Shown one piece after another: positions 37,756 through 47,012 of a DNA stretch of 60,332 nt. Origin of the DNA: Burkholderiales bacterium (GTDB lineage Bacteria; Pseudomonadota; Gammaproteobacteria; Burkholderiales; Burkholderiaceae_C); the NCBI GenBank assembly GCA_947452135.1, contig CANGBT010000003.1:1-60332 (forward strand), given 5' to 3'. The stretch's first letter is position 1. Each line of letters opens with the position of its first letter. A program made the translations under genes and the position numbers. The notes beneath the pieces were generated by a model. That model was not told the origin of the DNA. It did no database searches and saw nothing but the letters and a program-made list of their open reading frames with translations.

Positions 37756-39878
37756 ACGCCGCCAGGCTGCTGCTGGTCGACGATGACCTCATCCTGCGCG
37801 GCATGGCCACGCAGACGCTGCGCCATGCAGGCTTCGAGGTGACGGCGGTCGACAGCGGTGAGGAGGGTCTGCGGATCTTTGCCACCGAGCCGATCGACCT
37901 GGTGCTGCTCGATGTGATGATGCCTGGGCTTGACGGGTTCGAGGTCTGCGCGCGCTTGCGCGCAACGCCTCGCGGTGCGCAAACGCCCATCCTGATGCTG
38001 ACCGGCCTGAACGACGCCGAGTCCGTCGACGCGGCCTTTCGTTGCGGCGCCACCGACTTTGTCACCAAGCCCATCAACTGGACGCTGCTGGGTCACCGTG
38101 TGCGCTACAGCCTGCGCGCAAGCGCGACCTCGGAGGCGGCGCTGCGCAGCAGCGAACACCTCGCCAATGCACAGCAACTCGCCAGGCTTGGCAGTTGGGA
38201 ATGGTCAGTTGTTCACGAAGAGCTGACCTGTTCTAAAGAGTTGCTGAACATCCTGGGCCGCACCGGCGCTGAGGTACCGGCGCTCACGGACGACGCACTG
38301 CTGGCGTACGTGCGCGAGCCGGAACGGCTGACCGTGCAGCGTGCCCGTCATGCGGCGGTGCGTGATGGGCAGTCCTACCAGCTCGATTTCTCGATCGAGC
38401 GCTCTGATGGCACGCGCCGCGTTTTGTCCGAGCAGGCCAGCGCCCGGCGCGATTCGAGCGGGCGGGTGGTGGGTGTGGCAGCCATCGCGCAAGACATCAC
38501 CGAGCGCATCGAGGCAGAGCATCGTATTCACAAGCTGGCTTTCTACGACCGTCTGACAGGGCTGGCCAACCGTCAGCTCTTCATGGACTTCTCGAAAATG
38601 GCCATCGAGCGTGCGAGGCGGTTGCATACCCTGTGCGCTGTTGTCCACATCGATCTCGACCGTTTCAAGTCCGTCAACGACGCGCTAGGCCAGAGTGGTG
38701 GTGACGCGGTGCTGCGCACCTTGGCCGATCGGTTGCAAGAGACCATCCGTCGCGCCGACCTGGCATCGACTGCGCGAATCGATCCCGAGGTGGTGGCGCG
38801 CGTTGCGGGAAACGCCTTCACGGTGCTGCTGCTCGATATTGGCAGTAATGAGCATGCAGTCCTGATCACCAAGCGGCTGCTGCAGGCGGTGGCGCAACCG
38901 CTGGATGCCGGTGCGCAGGCGCTGGTGCTCACGGCCAGTGCTGGCATTGCACTGTTTCCTCGCGACGCCAGCGACGCACAGGCCCTTGCCGAGAAGGCCG
39001 AACAGGCCATGTATGCCGCGAAGGACGCAGGCAGGGCTCAGATACGGTTTTACGACGAGGAGATGAACGCGGCAGCCCGCAAGCGGCTCACGCTCGAAAA
39101 CGATCTTCGCCGCGCGGTGCAGGACGGTGAGTTGTGCCTGTTCTTCCAGCCGCAGGTTGAAGCCGACACCGGCGTGATGCATGCCGCCGAGGCACTGATC
39201 CGGTGGCGGCATCCGAGGCGCGGCCTGGTGCCCCCCGCGGAATTCATCCCGCTTGCCGAAGAAACCGGACTCATCGTGTCGATCGGCGACTGGGTGGTGG
39301 GGGCCGTTTGCGAGGCCCTGCAGCGCTGGACGAAGTTGGGCTTCGGCACGTTCTCCGTGTCGATCAACCTGTCGACGCGAGACTTCATGGAGCAAGACCT
39401 CGTCGAGAAACTCGAGACGATGGTGCATCGGTTCGGCATCGAGGCCCAGCAGTTGTCGCTGGAGATCACTGAGACGGTCCTGATGAGTGACACTGACCGC
39501 ACCGTGGCGCGGTTGCACGAGCTGCGCGACAAGGGGTTTGGTCTGTCGATGGATGATTTCGGGACCGGCTTTTCATCCCTCAGCTACCTCAAGCGCTTTC
39601 CCGTCCACGAACTCAAGATCGATCGCTCGTTCGTTCGAGATGCCACGCGCGGTGGCCTGGACGCAGCCATCGCCGGCTCGATCATCGAGCTGGGCAAGCA
39701 GTTTGGACTGCGGGTCGTGGCCGAAGGCGTCGAGACCGCGGAGCAGGCAGCGTTTCTCGTCGAACGCGGTTGCAACACGCACCAGGGCTACCTGTATGCG
39801 CGGCCGATGCCAGCGGATGAATTTGAAGCCGCTTTGGTGAGTGGCGTCACGTTTTCTCAGGCCATGCCGGGCGCGTGA
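37752..39878 (+). CDS. REC-PAS-GGDEF(degenerate)-EAL response regulator
   Basis: [25 protein letters not shown] (REC); GGDEF domain with AGNAF in place of [34 protein letters not shown] and [28 protein letters not shown] (EAL). Confidence 0.92.
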   Translation: MNAARLLLVDDDLILRGMATQTLRHAGFEVTAVDSGEEGLRIFATEPIDLVLLDVMMPGLDGFEVCARLRATPRGAQTPILMLTGLNDAESVDAAFRCGATDFVTKPINWTLLGHRVRYSLRASATSEAALRSSEHLANAQQLARLGSWEWSVVHEELTCSKELLNILGRTGAEVPALTDDALLAYVREPERLTVQRARHAAVRDGQSYQLDFSIERSDGTRRVLSEQASARRDSSGRVVGVAAIAQDITERIEAEHRIHKLAFYDRLTGLANRQLFMDFSKMAIERARRLHTLCAVVHIDLDRFKSVNDALGQSGGDAVLRTLADRLQETIRRADLASTARIDPEVVARVAGNAFTVLLLDIGSNEHAVLITKRLLQAVAQPLDAGAQALVLTASAGIALFPRDASDAQALAEKAEQAMYAAKDAGRAQIRFYDEEMNAAARKRLTLENDLRRAVQDGELCLFFQPQVEADTGVMHAAEALIRWRHPRRGLVPPAEFIPLAEETGLIVSIGDWVVGAVCEALQRWTKLGFGTFSVSINLSTRDFMEQDLVEKLETMVHRFGIEAQQLSLEITETVLMSDTDRTVARLHELRDKGFGLSMDDFGTGFSSLSYLKRFPVHELKIDRSFVRDATRGGLDAAIAGSIIELGKQFGLRVVAEGVETAEQAAFLVERGCNTHQGYLYARPMPADEFEAALVSGVTFSQAMPGA

Positions 39879-39893
39879 CGCGCCACGACCCGT

Positions 39894-41207
39894 TCAACCG
39901 TCTGGCGAACGCCTGCGCAGGCGCTTGGCTTGAATCTGCCAGCCGGCGTGCTCGACCACGTTGGGCGTTGACATCGGCATGCGCTGCCCCAGCCAGCAGC
40001 GCGTGGCGAGCATCGAGTCGCCTGCGCTCATGCGCAGAGCTGCAGAGTCGCCCGGAAACTTCGTCAGTGCCAAGCGGATCGCGTCTTCCTGTGCGGTGTC
40101 CAGGTCGCGCGCTATGAACACCAACCGGCCCCGACCGTCCACGAATGGTCCATCCTTGGGCCATTGCGGCAAGCTGATCGACGGATAGGCCACCGACTGA
40201 ACGCACTGGATCACCTGCGGCAGGGTACTTCCCACCACGTTCATGATGCCCTTCACGCGCAACAGTTTCGAACCATGGGTGGCCAGCACCTGGCCCATGA
40301 CCAAGGAAAAGCCGAGCCACGGCACCGGATCGTCAAAGGCCACCACGAAGGTTCTGACGCCAGCGGCATGGGGAGTGGCTGATGGTGCGGCCTTGACAGT
40401 CGACTTGTCACGCCGATCCAGCAACCGTTCCGTCAGCGGCCTGCCTTCGGCTTCTTGCGGCTTGCTCGCGTCAGCTGGCATCAACCATCCCCGACCCGAG
40501 TCACCCGAGCTTTGCAGTTCGGCTTGGTGTGAAGCCTCGGCGCCGAGCCACGCGGACATGTCGGGCGCCTTGTCGGCCGTGCTGTAGACGCCGCGGCCGA
40601 ACAGGTCGCTGGCATCGATCTTCCCGTTGCGCACACGCCGCAGCGGTGCACCCGGGTTCAGTGTGTGCAGTTCGTGCTCAAGCAGCGTGATGCCATGGGT
40701 CGTCGCCTGATCACACTTGCTGATGAACAGCACGTCGGCCGCCACCACCTGTCGCAGCGCTTCTGGGTAGGCGGACAACTGAGACAGACCGTGAACCGCG
40801 GAAACCACGGTGATCACGCCGTCGCACACATGGCGTGCGGCCACGAAGGGGTCTTCCATGAGGGCGTAGATCACGGGCACCGGATCGGCCAGACCGGAGG
40901 TCTCGATGATGACGCGGGTGATTGGCGCGATGTCCCGGCGGGCGCTGCGCGCGGCCAGACCCTTCAGTGCGCCGATCAGATCGCCCTGGACCGCGCAGCA
41001 CAGGCAGCCCGAATCCAGCAGCCAGAGCTGGTCGTCGAGTTTTTCAACGAGGTGGTGATCGACACCCACCTCGCCGAATTCGTTGACCAGCACCGCGGCA
41101 CCGGCCATCTCGGGCTGCTGCATCCAGTGATTGAGCAGCGTGGTCTTGCCCGAGCCGAGGAACCCGGTGAGCAAGCTGACGGGAATGCGATCAACCGGTG
41201 CCCGCAC
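39894..41207 (-). CDS. CobW/COG0523-family GTPase (putative metallochaperone)
   Basis: RIPVSLLTGFLGSGKTTLLNHWMQ (Walker A), LLDSGCLCCAVQGDLIGAL (CxCC), CobW C-terminal region. Confidence 0.92.
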   Translation of the reverse strand: MRAPVDRIPVSLLTGFLGSGKTTLLNHWMQQPEMAGAAVLVNEFGEVGVDHHLVEKLDDQLWLLDSGCLCCAVQGDLIGALKGLAARSARRDIAPITRVIIETSGLADPVPVIYALMEDPFVAARHVCDGVITVVSAVHGLSQLSAYPEALRQVVAADVLFISKCDQATTHGITLLEHELHTLNPGAPLRRVRNGKIDASDLFGRGVYSTADKAPDMSAWLGAEASHQAELQSSGDSGRGWLMPADASKPQEAEGRPLTERLLDRRDKSTVKAAPSATPHAAGVRTFVVAFDDPVPWLGFSLVMGQVLATHGSKLLRVKGIMNVVGSTLPQVIQCVQSVAYPSISLPQWPKDGPFVDGRGRLVFIARDLDTAQEDAIRLALTKFPGDSAALRMSAGDSMLATRCWLGQRMPMSTPNVVEHAGWQIQAKRLRRRSPDG

Positions 41208-41211
41208 CGAG

Positions 41212-42096
41212 TCACTTCCCGCGCAGTGCGCTCAATCGTTCGAGGACCGATTCCGGACGCAGTCCGGCGGGGACTTCTGCAAAGTAGAACTGGCCGGGTG
41301 CGAGAGCAGGGCACCCCTCGCCGGCAGCAAAGGCGGCGCTGACATCACAACCAACCGCAGCATCGAGGCCTGAGCCTGTCGTGGTCAGTGCGGCCGAGTT
41401 GGAGATGACCGCATCGAAACTGGCCAGATCGGCTGCCGCCACGGCGGTGGACTCGGGCAGGCGCAAAGCGAGCCCCCAACGGTAGTGATGCACCACGTTG
41501 ACGATGGACTGGTAGTGCGACAGGTCCTCGGCGTTGAAGTCGGCCGCAGCACCCGGCTCCTCGAGCAGCACACCTGAAATCGCATAGGTGGACACCGAAC
41601 GCAACAAGTCGGCGATGTACATCGCGCCGTCTTCGACGTCGTCTCCAGTCATCTCCATCTCGTCGCTGCCCGTCAACTGATTGGCATGATGGATCCAGCG
41701 ACGCGGCGAGGGCAGTGCCAACACGAGCGGGGTCTGACCGCGGAGATGAGACAACACGGCCTCGACCACCTCGGCCAGAACCTGACGCGGCGCCTCGGGT
41801 TCGATCAACCTGCGCAAGGCCGTTGCCGGCCTGCGGCGCTTGTTGACCGACTCGGACCAATCGGCGTGCGAGGCGGCCCAGCTGTCGTACAGATCACCGA
41901 CTTCGAGCACCGCCACGTCGGGCTTGACCAACGCGTGAGCCTGCGAAAAGTAGGCCAGATAGTGCGCCGCACTGACCCACGGATCTCCGGCTTCGCCCAG
42001 CAAGAGGCGCTTTGCGTAGTCGGCCGACTTCAGCCACAGGCGTATTTGCCCGTTGCCTTTGGGCGACGGCAGTTGCGTGGCGAAGCCCTCGCTCAT
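41212..42096 (-). CDS. Acetophenone-carboxylase epsilon-like (~32 kDa) subunit, inferred from position and size
   Basis: 294 aa, overlaps the HyuB-like gene by 4 nt in the same operon; size and position match the fifth Apc subunit. No independent motif. Confidence 0.5.
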   Translation of the reverse strand: MSEGFATQLPSPKGNGQIRLWLKSADYAKRLLLGEAGDPWVSAAHYLAYFSQAHALVKPDVAVLEVGDLYDSWAASHADWSESVNKRRRPATALRRLIEPEAPRQVLAEVVEAVLSHLRGQTPLVLALPSPRRWIHHANQLTGSDEMEMTGDDVEDGAMYIADLLRSVSTYAISGVLLEEPGAAADFNAEDLSHYQSIVNVVHHYRWGLALRLPESTAVAAADLASFDAVISNSAALTTTGSGLDAAVGCDVSAAFAAGEGCPALAPGQFYFAEVPAGLRPESVLERLSALRGK

Positions 42097-44369
42097 GTCT
42101 TGTCTTCCAGCAAGGCCCCCAGCTGTGCCAGCCTGGCTTCCAACTCATCGATGCGCACATCCTTGGGGTTGCGCATGTAGTTCGGCTTGGGCTTGTTCGC
42201 GTCACGTGTGATGTCGGGGCTGCCGACGTACAACGTGCCGACGTCATCGCCCCAGCAACCGAAGTACTGGAAGAGTGCAGGTGGCTTGGGCTTGTTCCAG
42301 GTCTTGACGAATTCCTTGTACGGAACACCCCGAGCAATACGCGCCTTGCGTTCGGCGTCACGCAGAGCCTTCGTTTCGACAGGATCGATGACCAGAGTCT
42401 CAGGATCGAACTTGACCTTGTAAAGCCGTGCCGCCACGCCTTGTGACATCAGGCCTTCCTCGATGTCACGGATCACAGCGGCCGGATCGCGTTCCAGCAG
42501 ATCGCCATAGCCGGCGCCCGCGCCTTGCGAAATCATGAACAACTCACCGCGCTTGGAGATCTCGAAGCCCATGCCCATGTGATGGGTTGTGTAGGTCGCT
42601 TCCTCAAAAGGTCGCTCGTTCATCAGCTCGGCGATCGAGTGCTTGAACTTGTGCGGCTCGTCGAGCAGCACTTCGTAGGCGTCGACGCCCTTGATCTTGC
42701 ACAGCGGGTAGGTGCCGCAGGCATAGCCGCCGAACAGGCCCTGAATCGGCGGGATCTTGGCGCCTTGGCACACCGTCATGAAGCCCCACTGCTCGCTGTC
42801 CTTGGTGGACGCGATCATGGTGTAGCCCTGACCGCCGCGGTACTTGCCCGGGGCGATGGCGTCCATCGTCATCTTCTTGGAAACGAGCTGCAGGAACGGC
42901 ACGTCTTCTTCGTTGATTTCCTGCTCGCCGATATCGGCCATGGTGGCGAAGATGGGCGCCAAAGCATGTTCGCCGTCCATGTCCGAGCGCGCACCGCCGC
43001 CCATGCCGTTCAAGTCGGCACAAAGGTTACCAAGCAGTTCACCGTGCTGGCTGACGCCACCCCAGATGAACGTGTTGATCATGTTGAAGGTGGGGGCGTG
43101 CACCTTGGTGTACTTCTCGGGGCAGCTGTACAAGAACTTGGCCACCGCGTGCTGGCCCGCGGTGAAGCCAGTGAAGATCGACATCAGACTTTGCGAGTTC
43201 GGCGCGTCGTACGACGAGTTGACGATCGAGTGTGGATCGGTGATCACTTCGATCGGCGCAAAGGCGGCCTGACTGCGTGGCAGGTCGGGCCAGACATAGC
43301 ACAGGAACACTTGCGACAGCATGCCCTTCAGACCCGCCAGGATGGTGTTGGTGGCGCGGTTGGTGAACTCGGGGGCCGAGCCGCGGAAGTCAAAGATCAG
43401 CCGGTCACCAGTCTTGGTGAGCTGGCAGTTGATCTTGACCACGCAGTTCTCGCGCAGCGTCGAGTCCTGGATGATGTAGGTGCGCACCGTCATGTCAGGC
43501 CACTCGCTGATCCGACGTTTCACCTCGGCACGCACGTTCTCCATCGACAGGCGCAGCGTCGAGACCAACGACTCGGGGCCGTCGGTGCGCAGCGTCTCCT
43601 CGATGCGCTGCTTGATCCGCAAGCAGGCGAACAGCTTGACCTTCATGTCCTCGTACTGCAACTTGGGCTCGCGCACCGAGTTCTGCAAGAAGGTCAGGAT
43701 GTCGCGCTTGATCTGGTAGTTCTCGACGACCCGGAACGGGCACATCTTGAGGCCTTCGTCCGAAGGGCTTTCTGCCATGGATGGCATGCCGCCCGGCTCG
43801 ATGGCGCCGTTTTCGCCTTCGTGAACCGTGCAGGCCACCCAGCAGACGATCGATCCTTCGTGGAAGATCGGAACGATCATGCTTTGATCGGTGTTGTGAA
43901 TGTTGCCGTAGCGCGAGTCGTTGTGGATGAAGCCGTCGCCTTCGCGCACGCCCACCGACGGGTCGTTGACCCAGTTCTTGATGATGAACTTGATCGGGTG
44001 GTGCACCAGCGCCGAGAACACCAGCACGCCGCCCGAACTGGCAATCGCCAGATCTCCTGCCGCCGAGTAAACGCCGGTGATCAGGTCACCCCACTTGGCG
44101 CCAGGGGCGGCACCCATTTGCTCGACCATCTCGAAGCCTTCGTCGCAGCCGGCCTGAATGCGATCGCGGATCTTCGCCACCGTGCGCGCATCGCTGACTT
44201 TGGCGATGCACTCGTCTTCATACGCGCTGCGCGGCATGAGGTCGTGGTTTTGCATGATCTCGGGATCTGGCCCGAGAAACAGCGTGGTGTCGTTCAGGAA
44301 TTTCTTGATCAGTGCCACCTCGGCCGTCGTAGGCGTCTTGGCTTTGATTGGCGTTTCGTTTTCGCTCAT
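42093..44369 (-). CDS. HyuB-like subunit of an acetophenone/acetone carboxylase-type enzyme
   Basis: GDGFIHNDSRYGNIHNTDQSMIVPIFHEGSIVCWVACTVHEGENG...FDFRGSAPEFTNRATNTILAGLKGMLSQVFLCYVWPDLPRSQAAFAPIEV. Confidence 0.85.
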   Translation of the reverse strand: MSENETPIKAKTPTTAEVALIKKFLNDTTLFLGPDPEIMQNHDLMPRSAYEDECIAKVSDARTVAKIRDRIQAGCDEGFEMVEQMGAAPGAKWGDLITGVYSAAGDLAIASSGGVLVFSALVHHPIKFIIKNWVNDPSVGVREGDGFIHNDSRYGNIHNTDQSMIVPIFHEGSIVCWVACTVHEGENGAIEPGGMPSMAESPSDEGLKMCPFRVVENYQIKRDILTFLQNSVREPKLQYEDMKVKLFACLRIKQRIEETLRTDGPESLVSTLRLSMENVRAEVKRRISEWPDMTVRTYIIQDSTLRENCVVKINCQLTKTGDRLIFDFRGSAPEFTNRATNTILAGLKGMLSQVFLCYVWPDLPRSQAAFAPIEVITDPHSIVNSSYDAPNSQSLMSIFTGFTAGQHAVAKFLYSCPEKYTKVHAPTFNMINTFIWGGVSQHGELLGNLCADLNGMGGGARSDMDGEHALAPIFATMADIGEQEINEEDVPFLQLVSKKMTMDAIAPGKYRGGQGYTMIASTKDSEQWGFMTVCQGAKIPPIQGLFGGYACGTYPLCKIKGVDAYEVLLDEPHKFKHSIAELMNERPFEEATYTTHHMGMGFEISKRGELFMISQGAGAGYGDLLERDPAAVIRDIEEGLMSQGVAARLYKVKFDPETLVIDPVETKALRDAERKARIARGVPYKEFVKTWNKPKPPALFQYFGCWGDDVGTLYVGSPDITRDANKPKPNYMRNPKDVRIDELEARLAQLGALLEDKT

Positions 44370-44402
44370 GTCAGACCTCGTGTAGGGTGTTGAATGCGAC
44401 GC

Positions 44403-46547
44403 TCAGGTCGCACTGGCGCGCAGGAACCATGAGGCGCCCTGGCGCGCTGCAACGAAATTCCAGCCCGGATCAACCAGGAAGGTCGTGACCTCGGAGGCAA
44501 CGATCGCCGGACCGGTGATCTGCACGCCGGGTTCGATGGCCGAGCGGTTCCACACCGGGGTGTCGACCGGGCCTTCGTGTCCGACGAAGTGGCACTTGCG
44601 AACGCTTTCGGGCTGTGGCGGCGCGGTGCGCAGTTCAGGAGCCACTGGCTTGATGTCCTCGAACGTGATGGTCTCGTGCTCCACGAAGGCAGCCACGCGC
44701 ATGGTGTTGATGCGAATGCCGGCCTCTGGTGCCTGACTGCCTTCGCCAAAGCGCTTGCCGTAGTCGTTGGAAAACTGCGAAATGATCGACAGCACGTCGC
44801 CCGGACCGTGCACTTCGTGCTGGCCGATCACGGCCGTGGTCGTTACCAGCTGGTTGCCGTAGCGCATGTCGAGCTCGAGACGGTGCTGGATCTGGTCACG
44901 CGCGATGCCCTGCCGCAGCAGGTCCTGCGTGCCTTGCTCCTTGAGCTCGGCCACGATGCTGTTGAAACGCGAGTAGTCGTCAAAGATGTGACGCGTGTTC
45001 GAGTCGTACAGCACCATGTACAGCGACTGCTCGTGGATGTGCAACTGGTGCATGTTGCCAGCACCGACTGCCGAGAACACGGAGCTGAGCGGCGGCGCCA
45101 GGATCTTGTCGATGCCCAGGTTGCGTGCGATGCCGCAGCCGTGCAGCGGACCATTGCCGCCGTACGCCAGCATGGTGAATTCCTTGGGGTCATAACCCCG
45201 TGCGCGCAGTTCGGTGAACAGGCCGTTGGCCATGTTGTCGTCCACCTTCTCGCGAATCATCAGCGCCGCTTCGATCACCGAGCAATCGAGCTCGTCGCAC
45301 AGCGTGTCCTCGATGGCTGCGGCTGCACGCCGGGCGTTAAGGGGAATCGAGCCGCCCGCGTAGTTCTTGGCGTCGAGGTAGCCGAGCAGCAAGTCTGCAT
45401 CGGTGACGGTGGCGTTCATGCCGCCACGGTCGTAACAAGCGGGCCCCGGGTCGGAGCCGGCGCTTTGCGGGCCGCACTTCACGGTGTTGTACATGCGGTC
45501 GTAGCTGGCGATAGAGCCGCCGCCCGCACCCAGCGTGACCAGGTGAACCATCGGCACGGACACCAGCCAGCGGTCGATCACCGGGTTGAAGTCGTAGTGC
45601 TTGACGCCACCTTCCACCACGATGCCGATGTCGTAGCTGGTGCCGCCCATGTCGGTGGCCACCACGTTGCCCAAGCCAGCTTGCATGGCCAGATGCTCTG
45701 ACGCCGCAATGCCGGATACCGGACCGGAGTGGATGGTCTGCAGCGCGTCGGTGGAGTTCAACTGGGCCATGCCGCCCGAGTTGTGGATGACGAGCATCGG
45801 CTTGTCGTAGCGATGGGCGCGCAAATTCTGCTCGAGCGCCGACAGGGCGTGGTACATCGTCGAGTGCAGGTAACCGTCGACGGCAGCGGAGGTGGAGCGC
45901 ACGTACTCGCCCTTGCGACCGGCCACCTGGTGCGACAGGATGATGGGAATCGCTCCCAGCAGATGCGACGGGTACTCCTCGAACAGGATCTCTTCGATGC
46001 GCTGCTCGTGGGCGGGGTTCACCACGCTGTTGACCAGCGCCACCACGATGATCTGCGCGCCACGGTCGACCAGCGACCTGATCTGCGTGCGCACATCGTC
46101 TTCATCGAGCGGCATGACCAGCTTGCCCTCAAAGTCCAGTCGCTCGCGCACGCCGTAGATCATGTGCGCAGCCACCAGCGGCGCGGGGCGGCTGGCGTTG
46201 GGCATGTTTTGTTGGGCCAGGGTGTCGAGACCGTCGCCGTAGCCGCGGGCGCGGCTGAGCGGCACGGTGGCTTCGAAGCCGGCGGTCACCAGCATGCCGA
46301 TCTTCGGACCCTTGTGCTCGATCAGCGCGTTGGTGCCCAACGTGGTCGCGTAGCGCACCGAATCGACCTCGGACAAGATGGTCTCGAGCTCAAGCCCGAG
46401 CACCTTGTTGGCCTTGCCCAAGGCTTCGTTGAAGCCAAGCGCCAGGTTTTGATGGGTGGTGAGTGCCTTGGCCTCGATGTACCGGCCGTCCCAAACCACA
46501 AAGCAGTCGGTGAAAGTTCCACCGATGTCCACAGATATGCGTCGCAT
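44403..46547 (-). CDS. HyuA-like (ATPase) subunit of an acetophenone/acetone carboxylase-type enzyme
   Basis: MRRISVDIGGTFTDCFVVWDGRYIEAKALTTHQNLALGFNEALG...VVATDMGGTSYDIGIVVEGG...LGAGGGSIASYDR. Confidence 0.87.
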   Translation of the reverse strand: MRRISVDIGGTFTDCFVVWDGRYIEAKALTTHQNLALGFNEALGKANKVLGLELETILSEVDSVRYATTLGTNALIEHKGPKIGMLVTAGFEATVPLSRARGYGDGLDTLAQQNMPNASRPAPLVAAHMIYGVRERLDFEGKLVMPLDEDDVRTQIRSLVDRGAQIIVVALVNSVVNPAHEQRIEEILFEEYPSHLLGAIPIILSHQVAGRKGEYVRSTSAAVDGYLHSTMYHALSALEQNLRAHRYDKPMLVIHNSGGMAQLNSTDALQTIHSGPVSGIAASEHLAMQAGLGNVVATDMGGTSYDIGIVVEGGVKHYDFNPVIDRWLVSVPMVHLVTLGAGGGSIASYDRMYNTVKCGPQSAGSDPGPACYDRGGMNATVTDADLLLGYLDAKNYAGGSIPLNARRAAAAIEDTLCDELDCSVIEAALMIREKVDDNMANGLFTELRARGYDPKEFTMLAYGGNGPLHGCGIARNLGIDKILAPPLSSVFSAVGAGNMHQLHIHEQSLYMVLYDSNTRHIFDDYSRFNSIVAELKEQGTQDLLRQGIARDQIQHRLELDMRYGNQLVTTTAVIGQHEVHGPGDVLSIISQFSNDYGKRFGEGSQAPEAGIRINTMRVAAFVEHETITFEDIKPVAPELRTAPPQPESVRKCHFVGHEGPVDTPVWNRSAIEPGVQITGPAIVASEVTTFLVDPGWNFVAARQGASWFLRASAT

Positions 46548-46610
46548 TTCTTTTCCTTTCGAGCCCGCGCTGGGCGCTTGCTCACATCACTGCCGTCGTG
46601 GCGCAGTCAA

Positions 46611-47012
46611 TCAGTGCTTGTGGCCGCCAGCGGTACCCACCACGGCGGGACCGGTCACGGGTTCCTTGACCTCTTCACGCTGCGACCACTGAGCTCGCAA
46701 GGCTGGCAGATCGGGCTGCATGTCATGCAGGGGTGGATGGCCCGGGATGGCGTACTCGGTCTCGACCTGCGTGCCGCAGTTGGGGCAGTAGTACTCCAGG
46801 ATTCGCACCCACTCAGGATCCGGGCTGAAGGTGAACTTGTAGCGGTCGGGGTCGAGGATCGGCGGGTGAATCTCGCGCGGGTCGCGGTTGTGCACCAGCA
46901 TGCCCTCTTTGTAGCTCGCCGTGGCCGTGCCGATGACGTGGTCGCACACCCGGCATTCCCATTGCTCCGCGTCCAGATCGACGCGAAGGTATTCAGTCAT
47001 CAGAACCTTCAT
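46611..47012 (-). CDS. Small zinc-finger-like gamma subunit of the carboxylase
   Basis: 133 aa with two CxxC pairs (WECRVCDHVIG, YYCPNCGTQVE); 4-nt overlap with the 47009 gene. Confidence 0.72.
   Translation of the reverse strand: MKVLMTEYLRVDLDAEQWECRVCDHVIGTATASYKEGMLVHNRDPREIHPPILDPDRYKFTFSPDPEWVRILEYYCPNCGTQVETEYAIPGHPPLHDMQPDLPALRAQWSQREEVKEPVTGPAVVGTAGGHKH

Noticed and set aside
42525-44393. 622-aa plus-strand ORF opposite the HyuB-like gene
   Set aside because: Shadow ORF with antisense composition; no recognisable domain.
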